Shown in pieces: positions 54,562 to 63,336 of a DNA stretch of 64,000 bases. The stretch is from Amycolatopsis sp. cg9 (GTDB lineage: Bacteria; Actinomycetota; Actinomycetes; Mycobacteriales; Pseudonocardiaceae): the NCBI RefSeq assembly GCF_041346945.1, contig NZ_CP166850.1, positions 1,178,001 through 1,242,000 on the forward strand, read 5' to 3'. The translations under genes were made by a program, and so were the position numbers. The stretch's first letter is position 1; every line of letters starts with the position of its first letter. Under the pieces are notes generated by a model. It saw nothing but the letters and a program-made list of their open reading frames with translations, did no database searches and was not told the origin of the DNA.

Positions 54562-54825
54562 ATGGCACGGGGGAACGACGCTCGACGGGCTCGAGCCACC
54601 CGGTCCGCCGGGCTGGTCCCGCTCGTGATCGGGCTGGCCTCGGCCGCGGCGCTCACCGGAGCCGCGTACATCACGGTGGACAGCGCTTCGTGCGGCTCGC
54701 CGGCCCAGTACATCCGCCACGACAGCCACGTCGAGCTGGTCGGCGGCTGCGTCGACGGCTCCAAGCTGCCGGCCACGGGCACTTCGAAGCCCGGTGGCGT
54801 GGTGCACGGCAACTACAACCCCTGA
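54562..54825 (+). CDS. Small membrane or secreted protein (87 aa)
   Basis: ATG 54562 with GGGAG at 54551-54555. One hydrophobic helix (SAGLVPLVIGLASAAALTGAAYITV), then a short tail with two cysteines (SASCGSP, GGCVDGSK). It could be a single-pass protein or uncleaved secreted protein. 9 bp before the VOC gene on the same strand. Unknown family. Confidence 0.6.
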   Translation: MARGNDARRARATRSAGLVPLVIGLASAAALTGAAYITVDSASCGSPAQYIRHDSHVELVGGCVDGSKLPATGTSKPGGVVHGNYNP

Positions 54826-54834
54826 GGAACCCCG

Positions 54835-55278
54835 TTGGCGCTCAAGCGGATGGACAACATCCTCATCGTCGTCGAAGACCTGGACGCCGTGATCGCGTTC
54901 TTCGTCGAACTCGGCATGCAGCTCGAAGGCAAGGGTCCGCTCGAAGGGCGCTTCGCGGAGCGCGTGATCGGCCTCGAGGACGTCAAGCAGGACATCGCCA
55001 TGCTGCGGATGCCGGACGGCAACGGCGGCATCGAGCTGGCGCAGTTCCACCAGCCGAAGGCCGTCGTCCCCGAGCCGAAGCTCGCGCCGTCGAACACGCT
55101 GGGCTACCGCCGGATCATGTTCGCGCTCGACGAGAACCTCGACGACGTCCTGGACCGCCTGCGCCCGCACGGCGCCGAGCTCGTGGGCGAGATCGAGCCG
55201 TACGGGGGCGTCTACCGGCTGTGCTACGTCCGCGGTCCCGAGGGGATCGTCGTCGGGCTCGCCGAAGAGCTGGACTGA
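54835..55278 (+). CDS. VOC-family protein
   Basis: 147 residues from TTG 54835, with GAGGAA upstream. Typical glyoxalase/bleomycin-resistance fold: MDNILIVVEDLDAVIAFFVELGMQLEG, GIELAQFHQPKA, YRRIMFALDENLDDVLDRLRPHGAELVGE and YVRGPEGIVVGLAEEL. Metal-site residues of H/E type are only partly seen. The substrate cannot be told from the sequence. The gene ends 4 bp before the convergent metB. Confidence 0.8.
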   Translation: MALKRMDNILIVVEDLDAVIAFFVELGMQLEGKGPLEGRFAERVIGLEDVKQDIAMLRMPDGNGGIELAQFHQPKAVVPEPKLAPSNTLGYRRIMFALDENLDDVLDRLRPHGAELVGEIEPYGGVYRLCYVRGPEGIVVGLAEELD

Positions 55279-55282
55279 CGCC

Positions 55283-56440
55283 TCAGCCGAGCGCCGCCAG
55301 CAGGTCGGCGACCAGGTCACGGCCGTCTTCGATGCCGACCGAGAGGCGCAGCAGGTCGGCCGGGACCTGCAGGGTCGAGCCCGCCGTGCTCGCGTGCGTC
55401 ATCTTGCCCGGGTGCTCGATCAGCGACTCGATGCCGCCCAGCGACTCCGCGAGGATGAACAGCTTCGTGCGCGAAGCGACTTCCAGCGCCGCCTGCTCGC
55501 CGTCCGCGTGGCTGAACGAGACCATGCCGCCGAAGCGGCGCATCTGCTTCGCCGCGACCTCGTGGCCCGGGTGCTCCGGCAGGCCCGGGTAGTAGACCTT
55601 CGCCACCTTCGGGTGGTTCACCAGCGCCTGGACGATGCGCTCGGCGTTGTCGCTGTGCCGCTCCATGCGCAGGGCCAGCGTCTTGATGCCGCGCAGCGTC
55701 AGCCAGGCGTCGAACGGGCCGGGTACCGCGCCCGCGGAGTTGCGGAGGAAGAAGAACTGCTCGCGCAGCTCGTCCTCGTTCGTGATCACCGCGCCGCCGA
55801 CGACGTCGGAGTGGCCGCCGAGGTACTTCGTCGTGGAGTGCAGGACGATGTCCGCGCCCAGCGCGAGCGGGTTCTGCAGGTACGGCGTCGCGAAGGTGTT
55901 GTCGACGACCAGGCGGGCGCCGGCGTCGTGCGCGACCCCGGCCAGGCCCGCGATGTCGGCGATGCCGAGCATCGGGTTGGTGGGCGACTCGCACCAGATC
56001 AGCTTCGTCTCGGGGCGGATCGCCGCGCGCACCTCGTCGAGGTTGGCCAGGTTCGCGACGGTGTGCTCGACGCCCCAGAGGCTGAGCACCTTGTCGATCA
56101 GGCGGAACGTGCCACCGTACGCGTCGTTGCCGAGCACGAGGTGGTCACCGGGGCGCAGGGTACTGCGCAGCACCACGTCGGACGCGGCCATGCCGGACGC
56201 GAAGGCCAGCGCGTGCCGGCCGCCTTCCAGCGAGGCCAGCGCCTCCTCCAGCGCCGAGCGGGTCGGGTTCGCGGTGCGCGAGTACTCGAAGTCGCCCTCG
56301 CGGGTCCCGCCCACGCCGTCCTGCGCGTAGGTCGAGGTCTGGTAGATCGGCACGATCACCGCGCCGGTGCGGGGGTCGGGCTTCTGCCCCGCGTGGATCG
56401 CGCGGGTCTCGAAGCCCAGTTCGGAGTAGTCGTCCACCAT
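55283..56440 (-). CDS. metB: Cystathionine gamma-synthase
   Basis: 385 residues from ATG 56440. PLP-dependent Cys/Met metabolism fold: YQTSTYAQ, RTANPTRSALEEALASLEGG, VVDNTFATPYLQNPLALGADIVLHSTTKYLGGHSD with the PLP lysine at K205, and the C-terminal ESLGGIESLIEHP. It forms cystathionine from an activated homoserine and cysteine. Same gene order as Rv1079 next to greA and the cbs region in M. tuberculosis. A cystathionine gamma-lyase function is an alternative for this family. Upstream 56441-56569 is non-coding. Confidence 0.9.
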   Translation of the reverse strand: MVDDYSELGFETRAIHAGQKPDPRTGAVIVPIYQTSTYAQDGVGGTREGDFEYSRTANPTRSALEEALASLEGGRHALAFASGMAASDVVLRSTLRPGDHLVLGNDAYGGTFRLIDKVLSLWGVEHTVANLANLDEVRAAIRPETKLIWCESPTNPMLGIADIAGLAGVAHDAGARLVVDNTFATPYLQNPLALGADIVLHSTTKYLGGHSDVVGGAVITNEDELREQFFFLRNSAGAVPGPFDAWLTLRGIKTLALRMERHSDNAERIVQALVNHPKVAKVYYPGLPEHPGHEVAAKQMRRFGGMVSFSHADGEQAALEVASRTKLFILAESLGGIESLIEHPGKMTHASTAGSTLQVPADLLRLSVGIEDGRDLVADLLAALG

Positions 56441-56494
56441 CTGTTCAGCGTAAGGCCTGGCGTGAACATTCCCGTCAGGTGGGATGGGTCTCAG

Positions 56495-56512
56495 TCCGAC
56501 CGGCCGGTCGGA
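56495..56512. repeat. 18-bp perfect palindrome upstream of metB
   Basis: TCCGACCGGCCGGTCGGA, 55-72 bp before the metB start codon. It could be a regulator site. It does not look like a SAM riboswitch. Confidence 0.5.
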
Positions 56513-56578
56513 CCGAGGCCAGGTCACCGGGCCCGCCGCGATCGACACCGCCGGAATCGAACTCCGCACGGCCGGAGA

Positions 56579-57019
56579 TCAGGCCGGCGCCACCCCGACC
56601 CAGCGAGCGGCCGGCCGCGAAGCCGCCAGCGCCAGGGTGGCGGCCGCCGGCGGCAGCACCAGCGCGAGCGCGGCCAGCCCGCCCGCGGCCAGGTCGCCGG
56701 GGCCGCCGAGGTCGACCACGGCGAGGCCGGTGGCCGCCAGGACCAGCGACGTCAGCGTCGCGAGCAGCGCCGCCGAACTACCGGCCACGCAGCCGATCCG
56801 GCCGATCGGGTGCCGGCGCAGCAGCAGGACGCCGCCGGGCAGGAGGACCGAAGCCAATACCGCGTCGACCGCCGCGTGGACGCCGACGCGGGCCGCGTCG
56901 GCCGGGAAGCGGGCGAGCGTACCGACGTCCAGGACGAGCCCCGCCGCGTAGAGCAGGCCGCCGAGCAGGGCCAGCACCGCCGCGGCGAGCGCTGTGCGGC
57001 CTTCAGTGGAGGTGGTCAT
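56579..57019 (-). CDS. Four-helix membrane protein (146 aa)
   Basis: ATG 57019. Four hydrophobic helices (LAAAVLALLGGLLYAAGLVLD, AAVDAVLASVLLPGGVLLL, SSAALLATLTSLVLAATGLAVV, LAALALVLPPAAATLALAASR). No motif. Codon use is strongly GC-biased, and the frame is likely real. Unknown function. Confidence 0.55.
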   Translation of the reverse strand: MTTSTEGRTALAAAVLALLGGLLYAAGLVLDVGTLARFPADAARVGVHAAVDAVLASVLLPGGVLLLRRHPIGRIGCVAGSSAALLATLTSLVLAATGLAVVDLGGPGDLAAGGLAALALVLPPAAATLALAASRPAARWVGVAPA

Positions 57020-57133
57020 GCGGCACCAGCCCGGGGGTCGGCCGCCCTGCCGGCGGGGCGGGTACGCCCGAGGATACGACCGGTTACTGTTCGTGATCAG
57101 CGGGGGCGGCCTGCCGGTCCCGTGGGGCGGAAC

Positions 57134-57706
57134 TCACCAGCTCCGCGACGACGACGGGTACGCACCCGGACCGGCCATGGCGGGCAGCGCGGCGCGGTAG
57201 CGCAGGTAGCGGAACGTCGGCGGCAGGAGGGCCAGGACCAGCACGAGCACCGAAAGCGTGGCGAGGCCGACCCGGTCGACCATGGCGAGCCCGCCGTGGG
57301 TGAACATCGCGTCGGCGAAGCGGCCGAGCGGCACGCCCATCGACAGCGGCTCGGTGAGCAGCGCCCCGATGGCCAGCAGCGCGCCGATGCCGAGCAGGAC
57401 CGCGCCCGCCGTCGCGCGGAACAGCGTCGCCAGCGAGCCGAGGAGCAGGACGAGCCCGGCGAGGAGGTAGCCGGCGAAGTCCACGAGCACCAGACCCGGC
57501 AGCGCGCCGAGGCTGAATTCGGCCGGCATGTCGAGGAAGATCTTGACCGGTACGTATCCCGCGGCGACCGCGGCCGGAATACCGAGCAGACCGGCGAGCA
57601 CCGCCGTTACTCCGGATGGCCGAGTCGATGAATACGAATGCGAACGCGCTACCGGATATCCGGTCACCAGTCCCCCATCAGGCAAGCCAAGTACGACTGC
57701 GCTCAC
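57134..57706 (-). CDS. Polytopic membrane protein (190 aa)
   Basis: ATG 57706; a start nearer AVLAGLLG would shorten it by about 30 residues. Four membrane helices (AVLAGLLGIPAAVAAGYVPVKI, GLVLVDFAGYLLAGLVLLLGSLATL, AVLLGIGALLAIGALL, VGLATLSVLVLVLALLPP). Ends with a short polar tail. Unknown family. It is downstream of the Pro/Gly/Gln-rich gene region but starts independently. Confidence 0.6.
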   Translation of the reverse strand: MSAVVLGLPDGGLVTGYPVARSHSYSSTRPSGVTAVLAGLLGIPAAVAAGYVPVKIFLDMPAEFSLGALPGLVLVDFAGYLLAGLVLLLGSLATLFRATAGAVLLGIGALLAIGALLTEPLSMGVPLGRFADAMFTHGGLAMVDRVGLATLSVLVLVLALLPPTFRYLRYRAALPAMAGPGAYPSSSRSW

Positions 57707-57858
57707 CTTAGACCGGAATGGGGGAAGCAGTCCGGAATCGGAACGGAATTCGGCCGGACGGCGGAACCCAAGATCATTATTGTGCGGTACCGGCAGAAAT
57801 CACGTCACGCGACCTTTTGTCCTCTTCGGACAATTGCGAATTCGACCATGAATGCAGC

Positions 57859-57889
57859 GTGCCCCGGAGCCGAATGGGCTCCGGGGCAC
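57859..57889. terminator. 13-bp hairpin downstream of the Pro-rich gene
   Basis: GTGCCCCGGAGCC (57859-57871) and GGCTCCGGGGCAC (57877-57889), 5-nt loop. It is 15 bp past the stop (57904) on the minus strand. Confidence 0.7.
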
Positions 57890-57903
57890 GAAAGGCGCTC
57901 AGT

Positions 57904-59415
57904 TCACCACTGCTGCGGCGGCTGGCCGGGCTGGCCGAACCCGCCGCTCGGCGGGCCCTGCTGGCCCGGCGGCTGGCCGTAACCCTGCGGCGGCTGGCCC
58001 GGCTGCTGCGGGTAGCCGTGCGGCGGCTGACCCGGCTGGCCGTACCCGCCCTGCTGCGGCGGCTGGCCCGGCTGACCGAAGCCCCCGCTCGACGGCTGCG
58101 GGAACCCGCCGCTGGACGGGTTGGGGCCGCCCGGCTGGCCGTAGCCCGGAGGCGGGCCGTAACCCTGCGGCGGCTGGCCGTAGCCCTGCGGCGGCGGACC
58201 GGGCTGGCCCGGCTGGCCGAAGCCGCCCGGCTGCTGCGGGCCACCGAAGCCCTGTGGCGGACCGCCGAAGCCCTGCGGCCCGGCCGGCGCGGCACCGCCG
58301 CCACCGCCGAGACCGACGAACTGCGCGGTCGCCGGGACGAGGCCGAGCACACCCGCGATGAGGATGAGGACGCCGAGGATCAGCGGCGGGAGACCGAGGC
58401 CGAAGGTGTCCTTGGCGGACGCGGAAACCTGCGCGAGCGCCTCGGCGTTCGGGGTCATCCCGATCTTGAGCAGCAGCGCGAACACCGTGAGCAACGCACC
58501 GCCCGCGACGACCACGATCGGGACGAACTTCTTGATGCCGCCCAGCTTGCCCGCGAGCGCCAGGCCGACGCCTCCGGCGAGGGAGAGCAGCGAGCCCACC
58601 AGGATCATGATCACGTAGAACCACACGGTGCCCGGACCGACGATGCCCAGCCGGTCGAGGACGTCCTTGATCGCTTCCTGGCTCGGCGCGCTGTCGAAGA
58701 GCTTCGAGTAGTCGCTCGCGTCGCTCATGTAGCCGAACGAGATGATCAGCGCGATCAGGCCCAGCACCGCGACGATGCCGCCGGCGATGTAGCCGAACAG
58801 GCCGTTGCCGCCCGCCGCCGGAGCGGCTCCGAACGGCTGCGGCGGCTGCCCGCCGAAGCCCGGCTGCTGCGGGCCGCCGAAACCGGGACCGCCGAAGCCC
58901 TGCGGGGGCTGGCCCGGCTGGCCGAAGCCGCCCGGCTGCTGCCCGAACCCGCCCGGCTGACCGGGCTGGCCGAAACCACCCTGCTGCTCCGGCTGACCGA
59001 ACCCGCCCGGCTGCTGACCGAAGGCCGCGGCCGGGTTGTCGGCCGCGCTCGGCGGCGGGGTGTACGGGATCGCCGGCGGCGGCTGGGAGCCCGGGGGCAC
59101 CAGCTGCGTGGAGTCCGCGACCGGGGCATCGCCGCCACCGACCGGGTTCACCATCTGGGTCGCGTTCGCGTCGACCGGTGGCATCGCCTGGGTCGCGCCC
59201 GCCCCGCCGTCACCCGGCTGGGCAGGCTGGACGACCTGGGTCGGTTCCGGCGTCTCCCCGAACGGGGAACCACCCTGCTGGGGCTGGGCGGGCTGGACGA
59301 CCTGGGTCGGTTCCGGGCTGCCGAACGGGTCCTGCTGCGGCTGGGGGCCACTCGGCGGGCCCTGAGGTGGCTGGCCGCCACCCCACGGCTGGTTCGGTGG
59401 CTGCGGTGCACTCAT
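57904..59415 (-). CDS. Pro/Gly/Gln-rich multi-pass membrane protein with TQ motifs
   Basis: 503 residues, ATG 59415. A long N-terminal tail (about 200 residues) is rich in Pro, Gly, Gln and Phe. It holds [12 protein letters not shown] twice (about residues 35-46 and 56-67) and the threonine-glutamine motifs ATQAM, ATQMV and STQLV. The centre has four membrane helices ([71 protein letters not shown]). The C-terminal tail is again [14 protein letters not shown] repeats. It occupies the place of the proline-rich antigen gene (Rv1078) next to cbs in M. tuberculosis, but the membrane part is different. Confidence 0.8.
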   Translation of the reverse strand: MSAPQPPNQPWGGGQPPQGPPSGPQPQQDPFGSPEPTQVVQPAQPQQGGSPFGETPEPTQVVQPAQPGDGGAGATQAMPPVDANATQMVNPVGGGDAPVADSTQLVPPGSQPPPAIPYTPPPSAADNPAAAFGQQPGGFGQPEQQGGFGQPGQPGGFGQQPGGFGQPGQPPQGFGGPGFGGPQQPGFGGQPPQPFGAAPAAGGNGLFGYIAGGIVAVLGLIALIISFGYMSDASDYSKLFDSAPSQEAIKDVLDRLGIVGPGTVWFYVIMILVGSLLSLAGGVGLALAGKLGGIKKFVPIVVVAGGALLTVFALLLKIGMTPNAEALAQVSASAKDTFGLGLPPLILGVLILIAGVLGLVPATAQFVGLGGGGGAAPAGPQGFGGPPQGFGGPQQPGGFGQPGQPGPPPQGYGQPPQGYGPPPGYGQPGGPNPSSGGFPQPSSGGFGQPGQPPQQGGYGQPGQPPHGYPQQPGQPPQGYGQPPGQQGPPSGGFGQPGQPPQQW

Positions 59416-59543
59416 GTGGGTCTTGAACCCCCTTGACGAGGACGCGAAAGTGTTCTACTCGCGCTCACGCTATCGGATCACCCGGCAGGGCGCTCGTAAC
59501 GCCCCTGCCGGGTCCGCCGATTAAGACACTTCTCAGGCTGTGT

Positions 59544-60914
59544 TCAGCGCCCGGCCAGGAAACCCAGGAGGTCGTGCCGGGTGACCACGCCCGCGGGCTT
59601 GCCGTCGATCAGCACGAGGGCACCGTCGGCGCTCTCCAGCGCCGTCATCGCGGAGCTCACCTGCTCGCCGCCGCCGATCGTCGGCAACGGCGGGGACATG
59701 TGCCGGTCGAGCCGGTCGGCCAGCTGCGCCTTGCCGGTGAACAGCGCGTCGAGCAGGTCGCGCTCGTTGACCGCGCCGACGACCTCGGCGGCCATCACCG
59801 GCGGCTCCGCGCTGACCACGGGCATCTGGCTGACGCCGAACTCGGCCAGGATCGCGATGGCCTCGGCGACCGTCTCGTTCGGGTGCGAGTGCACCAGGTT
59901 CGGCAGCGAGCCGCTCTTCTTCGTGAGCACGTCGGCGACCGTCGCGCCGGAGGAGTCGGGCGGCAGGAAGCCGTAGGAGGACATCCAGGTGTCGTTGAAG
60001 ACCTTCGTCAGGTAGCCGCGGCCGCCGTCGGGCAGCAGCACGACCACGACGTCGTCCTCGGTGAGCCGCTCGGCGAGCTTGAGCGCGGCCGCGACGGCCA
60101 TCCCGCACGAGCCGCCGACCAGCAGGCCTTCTTCCAGCGCGAGCCGGCGGGTGACCTGGAACGAGTCGGCGTCGGAGACCGGGATGATCTCGTCGGCGAT
60201 GCCGCGGTCGTAGGTGTCCGGCCAGAAGTCCTCGCCGACGCCCTCGACCAGGTACGGCCGGCCGCTGCCGCCGGAGTAGACCGAGCCCTCCGGGTCGGCG
60301 CCGACCACCTGCACCCGGCCGTCGCTGACCTCCTTGAGGTACTTGCCGGTGCCGGAGATCGTGCCGCCGGTGCCGACGCCCGCGACGAAGTGCGTGATCT
60401 TGCCGTCGGTCTGCTTCCACAGCTCCGGGCCGGTGGAGAGGTAGTGGCTCTCCGGGTTCTGCGCGTTGGCGTACTGGTTGGGCTTCCAGGCGCCGTCGAT
60501 CTCGCGGACCAGGCGGTCGGAGACGTTGTAGTAGGAGTCGGGGTGCTCGGGCGCGACCGCCGTCGGGCACACCACGACGCGGGCGCCGTACGCCTTGAGC
60601 ACGTTGCGCTTGTCTTCGCTGACCTTGTCCGGGCAGACGAACACGCACTGGTAGCCCTTGCGCTGCGCGACCATGGCGAGGCCGACGCCGGTGTTCCCGG
60701 ACGTCGGCTCCACGATCGTGCCGCCCGGGCGCAGTTCGCCGGAGGCTTCGGCGGCTTCGATCATGCGCAGCGCGATGCGGTCCTTGACCGAGCCACCCGG
60801 GTTCAGGTACTCGACCTTGGCCAGCACGAGCGGCTTGAGCCCCTTGGTCAACGAGTTCAGCTTGACCAGCGGGGTGTTGCCCACGAGGTCTGCGATGTGC
60901 TCTGCATACTCCAC
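59544..60914 (-). CDS. cbs: Cystathionine beta-synthase
   Basis: 456 residues, ATG 60914. PLP lysine in NPGGSVKDRIAL (K44). Conserved PTSGNTGVGLAMVA, GVGTGGTISGTGKYL and GGSCGMAVAAALKLAE. The C-terminal 130 residues hold a CBS-domain pair (VADVLTKKSG, AEAIAILAEFGVSQMPVVS, VNERDLLDAL, LVLIDGKPAGVVTRHDLLGFLAGR). No haem-binding N-terminus. It condenses serine and homocysteine to cystathionine, in reverse transsulfuration with the metB neighbour. Syntenic with Rv1077. Upstream 60915-61144 holds no gene I can support. Confidence 0.92.
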   Translation of the reverse strand: MEYAEHIADLVGNTPLVKLNSLTKGLKPLVLAKVEYLNPGGSVKDRIALRMIEAAEASGELRPGGTIVEPTSGNTGVGLAMVAQRKGYQCVFVCPDKVSEDKRNVLKAYGARVVVCPTAVAPEHPDSYYNVSDRLVREIDGAWKPNQYANAQNPESHYLSTGPELWKQTDGKITHFVAGVGTGGTISGTGKYLKEVSDGRVQVVGADPEGSVYSGGSGRPYLVEGVGEDFWPDTYDRGIADEIIPVSDADSFQVTRRLALEEGLLVGGSCGMAVAAALKLAERLTEDDVVVVLLPDGGRGYLTKVFNDTWMSSYGFLPPDSSGATVADVLTKKSGSLPNLVHSHPNETVAEAIAILAEFGVSQMPVVSAEPPVMAAEVVGAVNERDLLDALFTGKAQLADRLDRHMSPPLPTIGGGEQVSSAMTALESADGALVLIDGKPAGVVTRHDLLGFLAGR

Positions 60915-61144
60915 GCCCGTCAGCCTACTGTGCCGATCGTCGCCAATCCGACCACAGCCACGGCCGATGGCTTCGCAGCACCGGTTGCGTGCCGCTTGGG
61001 GGCGGCCTGCTTCCAGGCCGGATTGGCGAATGGCCGGCCGGTGGCGTTGTCCACCTCACGCGCGATCGGGGTCCGGGGGCCTCCGGGTGCGCGTCGGTGA
61101 TTCCGGGCAGCGATGGCGAGGTCGGACCGCCCGGCGAGGACTCC

Positions 61145-61306
61145 TCAGGCAGCCACCAAGCCGCTCGTCCACGTCGGTTCCGGCCCGAGGGCCGCCGCAC
61201 GCTGAGCCGTCATCCCGTCCCGGAGGATCCGCCCGGCGCCGATCAGCGGGCGGCAGTCCATCCGCAAAACCAGGGACGCCCAGAAGGCGGCCCGACCGGT
61301 AATCAT
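61145..61306 (-). CDS. Possible short protein (53 aa)
   Basis: ATG 61306 with GGGAGGTG 9 nt upstream, a strong ribosome site. The protein starts MITGRAAFWASLVLRM and ends LGPEPTWTSGLVAA; no family recognised. A longer frame from 61354 is less supported. The good RBS is the main evidence. Confidence 0.45.
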   Translation of the reverse strand: MITGRAAFWASLVLRMDCRPLIGAGRILRDGMTAQRAAALGPEPTWTSGLVAA

Positions 61307-61358
61307 CGCCAGTTCACCTCCCGTGTCGCGGAACGGCGACTTCACTGAAGACACGATC

Positions 61359-62306
61359 CTATCGGCCCGCCGGTTGCCCCGGCTCGTCCTTTCGTGTCAA
61401 TTCCGCCCAGCCCGGCCGGTCGGCGCTCGGCCGTTCTTGCCAGCCCGGCGGCCAGGTCCTGGGAAATCCCCGTTGCGCCGTCGCGCCCGCGAGCCGGGCC
61501 GCGGACTTGCTCCCGAAATCGGCCGGACCAGCGAAAACAGCGCCGTTGAAGGAATCGCGTTCACCGCCGAAAACGGTTCCGCGGAAATCGACGCGGTCCT
61601 TGAACTCGGCTCTGTTGAAGTCCGCTTTGGTGCGGAATTCGGTGCCGCGCAGCGAGGTCAGCTCGAAGAACTTCGTGCCGTGGCAGACGATCGACCGGAT
61701 CGAGCAGTGGGTGAGCGTCAGCCCGACGAGCTTCGCCCCGGAGAAGTCGAGGTCGATGTCGGGCCAGAAGTCGCCGTTCGGTGTCTCGGGCTTGCCGGGC
61801 CGCAGGTGCAGCATGAGGATGCGCTGCGCGGTCTTGCGGACCTGCAGCTCTTCGAGGGTTTCGTCGCCGGGCTCGTACGGCATCCGCAGGTAGGCGCAGA
61901 GCACGTTGACGATCGTCTGCCGGTGCTCGGCGTACCCGGTGGCGAGCCGTTCGAGCGAGTACAGCCCGGCGAGCCGCACGGGCGCCTTGTCGCTGCCGAG
62001 CTGGTCGGCGGCCTTCCCGTAGATCTCGGTGACCCGCCGCTCGGTGGCGTCGTGGTCCTTCTGCACCAGGTCCAGCTCGGCGGACCGCTGCCGCCGCGCG
62101 GCGAGCAGCAGCGCGGCGGCACCCCCGGTCCCGACGACGATGTTCGCGGCGGTCTTGAGCGCGTCGAGCCGGGCGGAGTCCTCCGGGCGGCCGCCGCCCA
62201 GCAGGGTGAGCAGCAAGGTGGCCGCCAGCGCGGCGAGCACCAGGAGCCCGGCGCCCCACAGCAGGATCGTCCTGGTCCGCAGCACGCGCTCGGGTTCGTT
62301 CGCCAC
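61359..62306 (-). CDS. Pentapeptide-repeat protein with membrane anchor
   Basis: 315 residues, ATG 62306. N-terminal membrane helices (TILLWGAGLLVLAALAATLLLTLLG and TAANIVVGTGGAAALLLAA). A helical region with IYGKAADQLGSDKAPVRLAGLYSLERLATGYAEHRQTIVNVLCAYLRMPY follows. The C-terminal part has pentapeptide repeats of A(D/N)LxF type (DFSGAKLVGLTLTHCSI, FFELTSLRGTEFRTKADFNRAEFKDRVDFRGTVF). These form a right-handed beta helix. Function unknown; the membrane location sets it apart from gyrase-protecting members. The N-terminal layout is common in actinobacteria. Confidence 0.85.
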   Translation of the reverse strand: MANEPERVLRTRTILLWGAGLLVLAALAATLLLTLLGGGRPEDSARLDALKTAANIVVGTGGAAALLLAARRQRSAELDLVQKDHDATERRVTEIYGKAADQLGSDKAPVRLAGLYSLERLATGYAEHRQTIVNVLCAYLRMPYEPGDETLEELQVRKTAQRILMLHLRPGKPETPNGDFWPDIDLDFSGAKLVGLTLTHCSIRSIVCHGTKFFELTSLRGTEFRTKADFNRAEFKDRVDFRGTVFGGERDSFNGAVFAGPADFGSKSAARLAGATAQRGFPRTWPPGWQERPSADRPGWAELTRKDEPGQPAGR

Positions 62307-62646
62307 GGGACCCGATCCTGCCAGTCACCGGGCGGTCGCACACCGGGTTCAGCAGCGCCGGCCCGGGTGTGCGAACGACCGGCGCGGGTTACCGCCCGCA
62401 CGCCGAACCCGGCAACCGCGCCTCCGGCGCAGGCCGGGTCCGAGCCGACCGGACTCGCCGCACAAACCGGCGGCGCGGACAGGGGCCGGGCTGCCGGGCC
62501 GGCGACCGCTCGCACTCCACTTCCGAGCAGCCGCCGCCGAACCCGCCGCACGAAGCACCGGCGTGGGCGGGAGTCCAGGCAGCCGGGCCGACCGCCGCCC
62601 GCGCCCGGCTTCCGGAACAGCCGCCGCAGCGAACGACCGGCGCCGG
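62307..62646. other. GC-rich intergenic region with a 25-nt direct repeat
   Basis: 340 bp with no gene I can support. A 25-nt segment at 62371-62395 is repeated with two mismatches at 62629-62653, over the last bases of the isochorismatase-family gene. The rest is GC-rich and low in structure. Confidence 0.45.
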
Positions 62647-63237
62647 CTACCGCAGTTCGGCGGCGCTCGCCACCACCACGCCGTACAGGTCGGCGATGGT
62701 CGCCAGCGCGCTGTGGTGCAGCTGCTCCGCAGTCACCTCCGCGACCGCGGTCGCCAGCGGCCGGGTCGCGCACGCCTCCGCGACGACCGTCGGGGTGTTG
62801 CCGCGCAGGAACGCGCCCTCGGCGGTGAACGTGACGCACATGTTCGTCATGAACCCGGCGACGACCACCGTCTCGTTGCCGGCGGCGTCGACCCGCTCGC
62901 CCAGGTCGGTGCCCACGAAGGCGTTCGGGGCCGCCTTGACGACCACCGGCTCGCCGTCGGCCGGGGCGACGTCCGGGTGGATGCCGCCGATGTCGGCCCG
63001 CACGTCGTACGCGCTGCCCGCGCCGCCGTCGTGGACGACGTGGATCACCTTCGTCCCGGCGGCTCTGGCCCGGGCGAGCAGGTCCTTGGCGGCGGTCAGC
63101 GCGGGCCGCCAGCCGTCCAGTTCCATCACGCCGCGCGTGTAGGTGTTCTGGTAGTCGACCAGGATCAGCGTCGACCCGGCCAGTGCGGCGGGGGTCCGGT
63201 CGAGCCCGTTCAGCTCCCGCAGCGTCGTCCTCGGCAT
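62647..63237 (-). CDS. Isochorismatase-family cysteine hydrolase
   Basis: 196 residues from ATG 63237. The triad is D28 (LVDYQNTYTRG), K101 (VVVKAAPNAF) and C134 (GFMTNMCVTFTAEGAF). The family hydrolyses amides or isochorismate-type ethers; the substrate here is not known. Divergent from a GlxA-type regulator, the common regulator-hydrolase pairing. The gap carries a 15-bp inverted repeat at 63254-63268. Confidence 0.9.
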   Translation of the reverse strand: MPRTTLRELNGLDRTPAALAGSTLILVDYQNTYTRGVMELDGWRPALTAAKDLLARARAAGTKVIHVVHDGGAGSAYDVRADIGGIHPDVAPADGEPVVVKAAPNAFVGTDLGERVDAAGNETVVVAGFMTNMCVTFTAEGAFLRGNTPTVVAEACATRPLATAVAEVTAEQLHHSALATIADLYGVVVASAAELR

Positions 63238-63253
63238 GGTTGTCCTTCCACTT

Positions 63254-63268
63254 GTCGGTACCACCGAC
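63254..63268. promoter_or_regulatory. Inverted repeat GTCGGT-ACC-ACCGAC between divergent genes
   Basis: Perfect 6+6 repeat with a 3-nt spacer, 17 bp upstream of the isochorismatase-family start and 69 bp before the GlxA start. Possible operator. Confidence 0.45.
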
Positions 63269-63336
63269 GCTAAAGTCGGTCGTGCGTGTCGGCAATGACA
63301 TGCAAGACGCAGAAACCGACATCGAGCGGAGCAACC

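Noticed and set aside
56441..56578. SAM riboswitch before metB
   Set aside because: No conserved SAM-II or SAM-IV core was recognised; only a simple palindrome is present.
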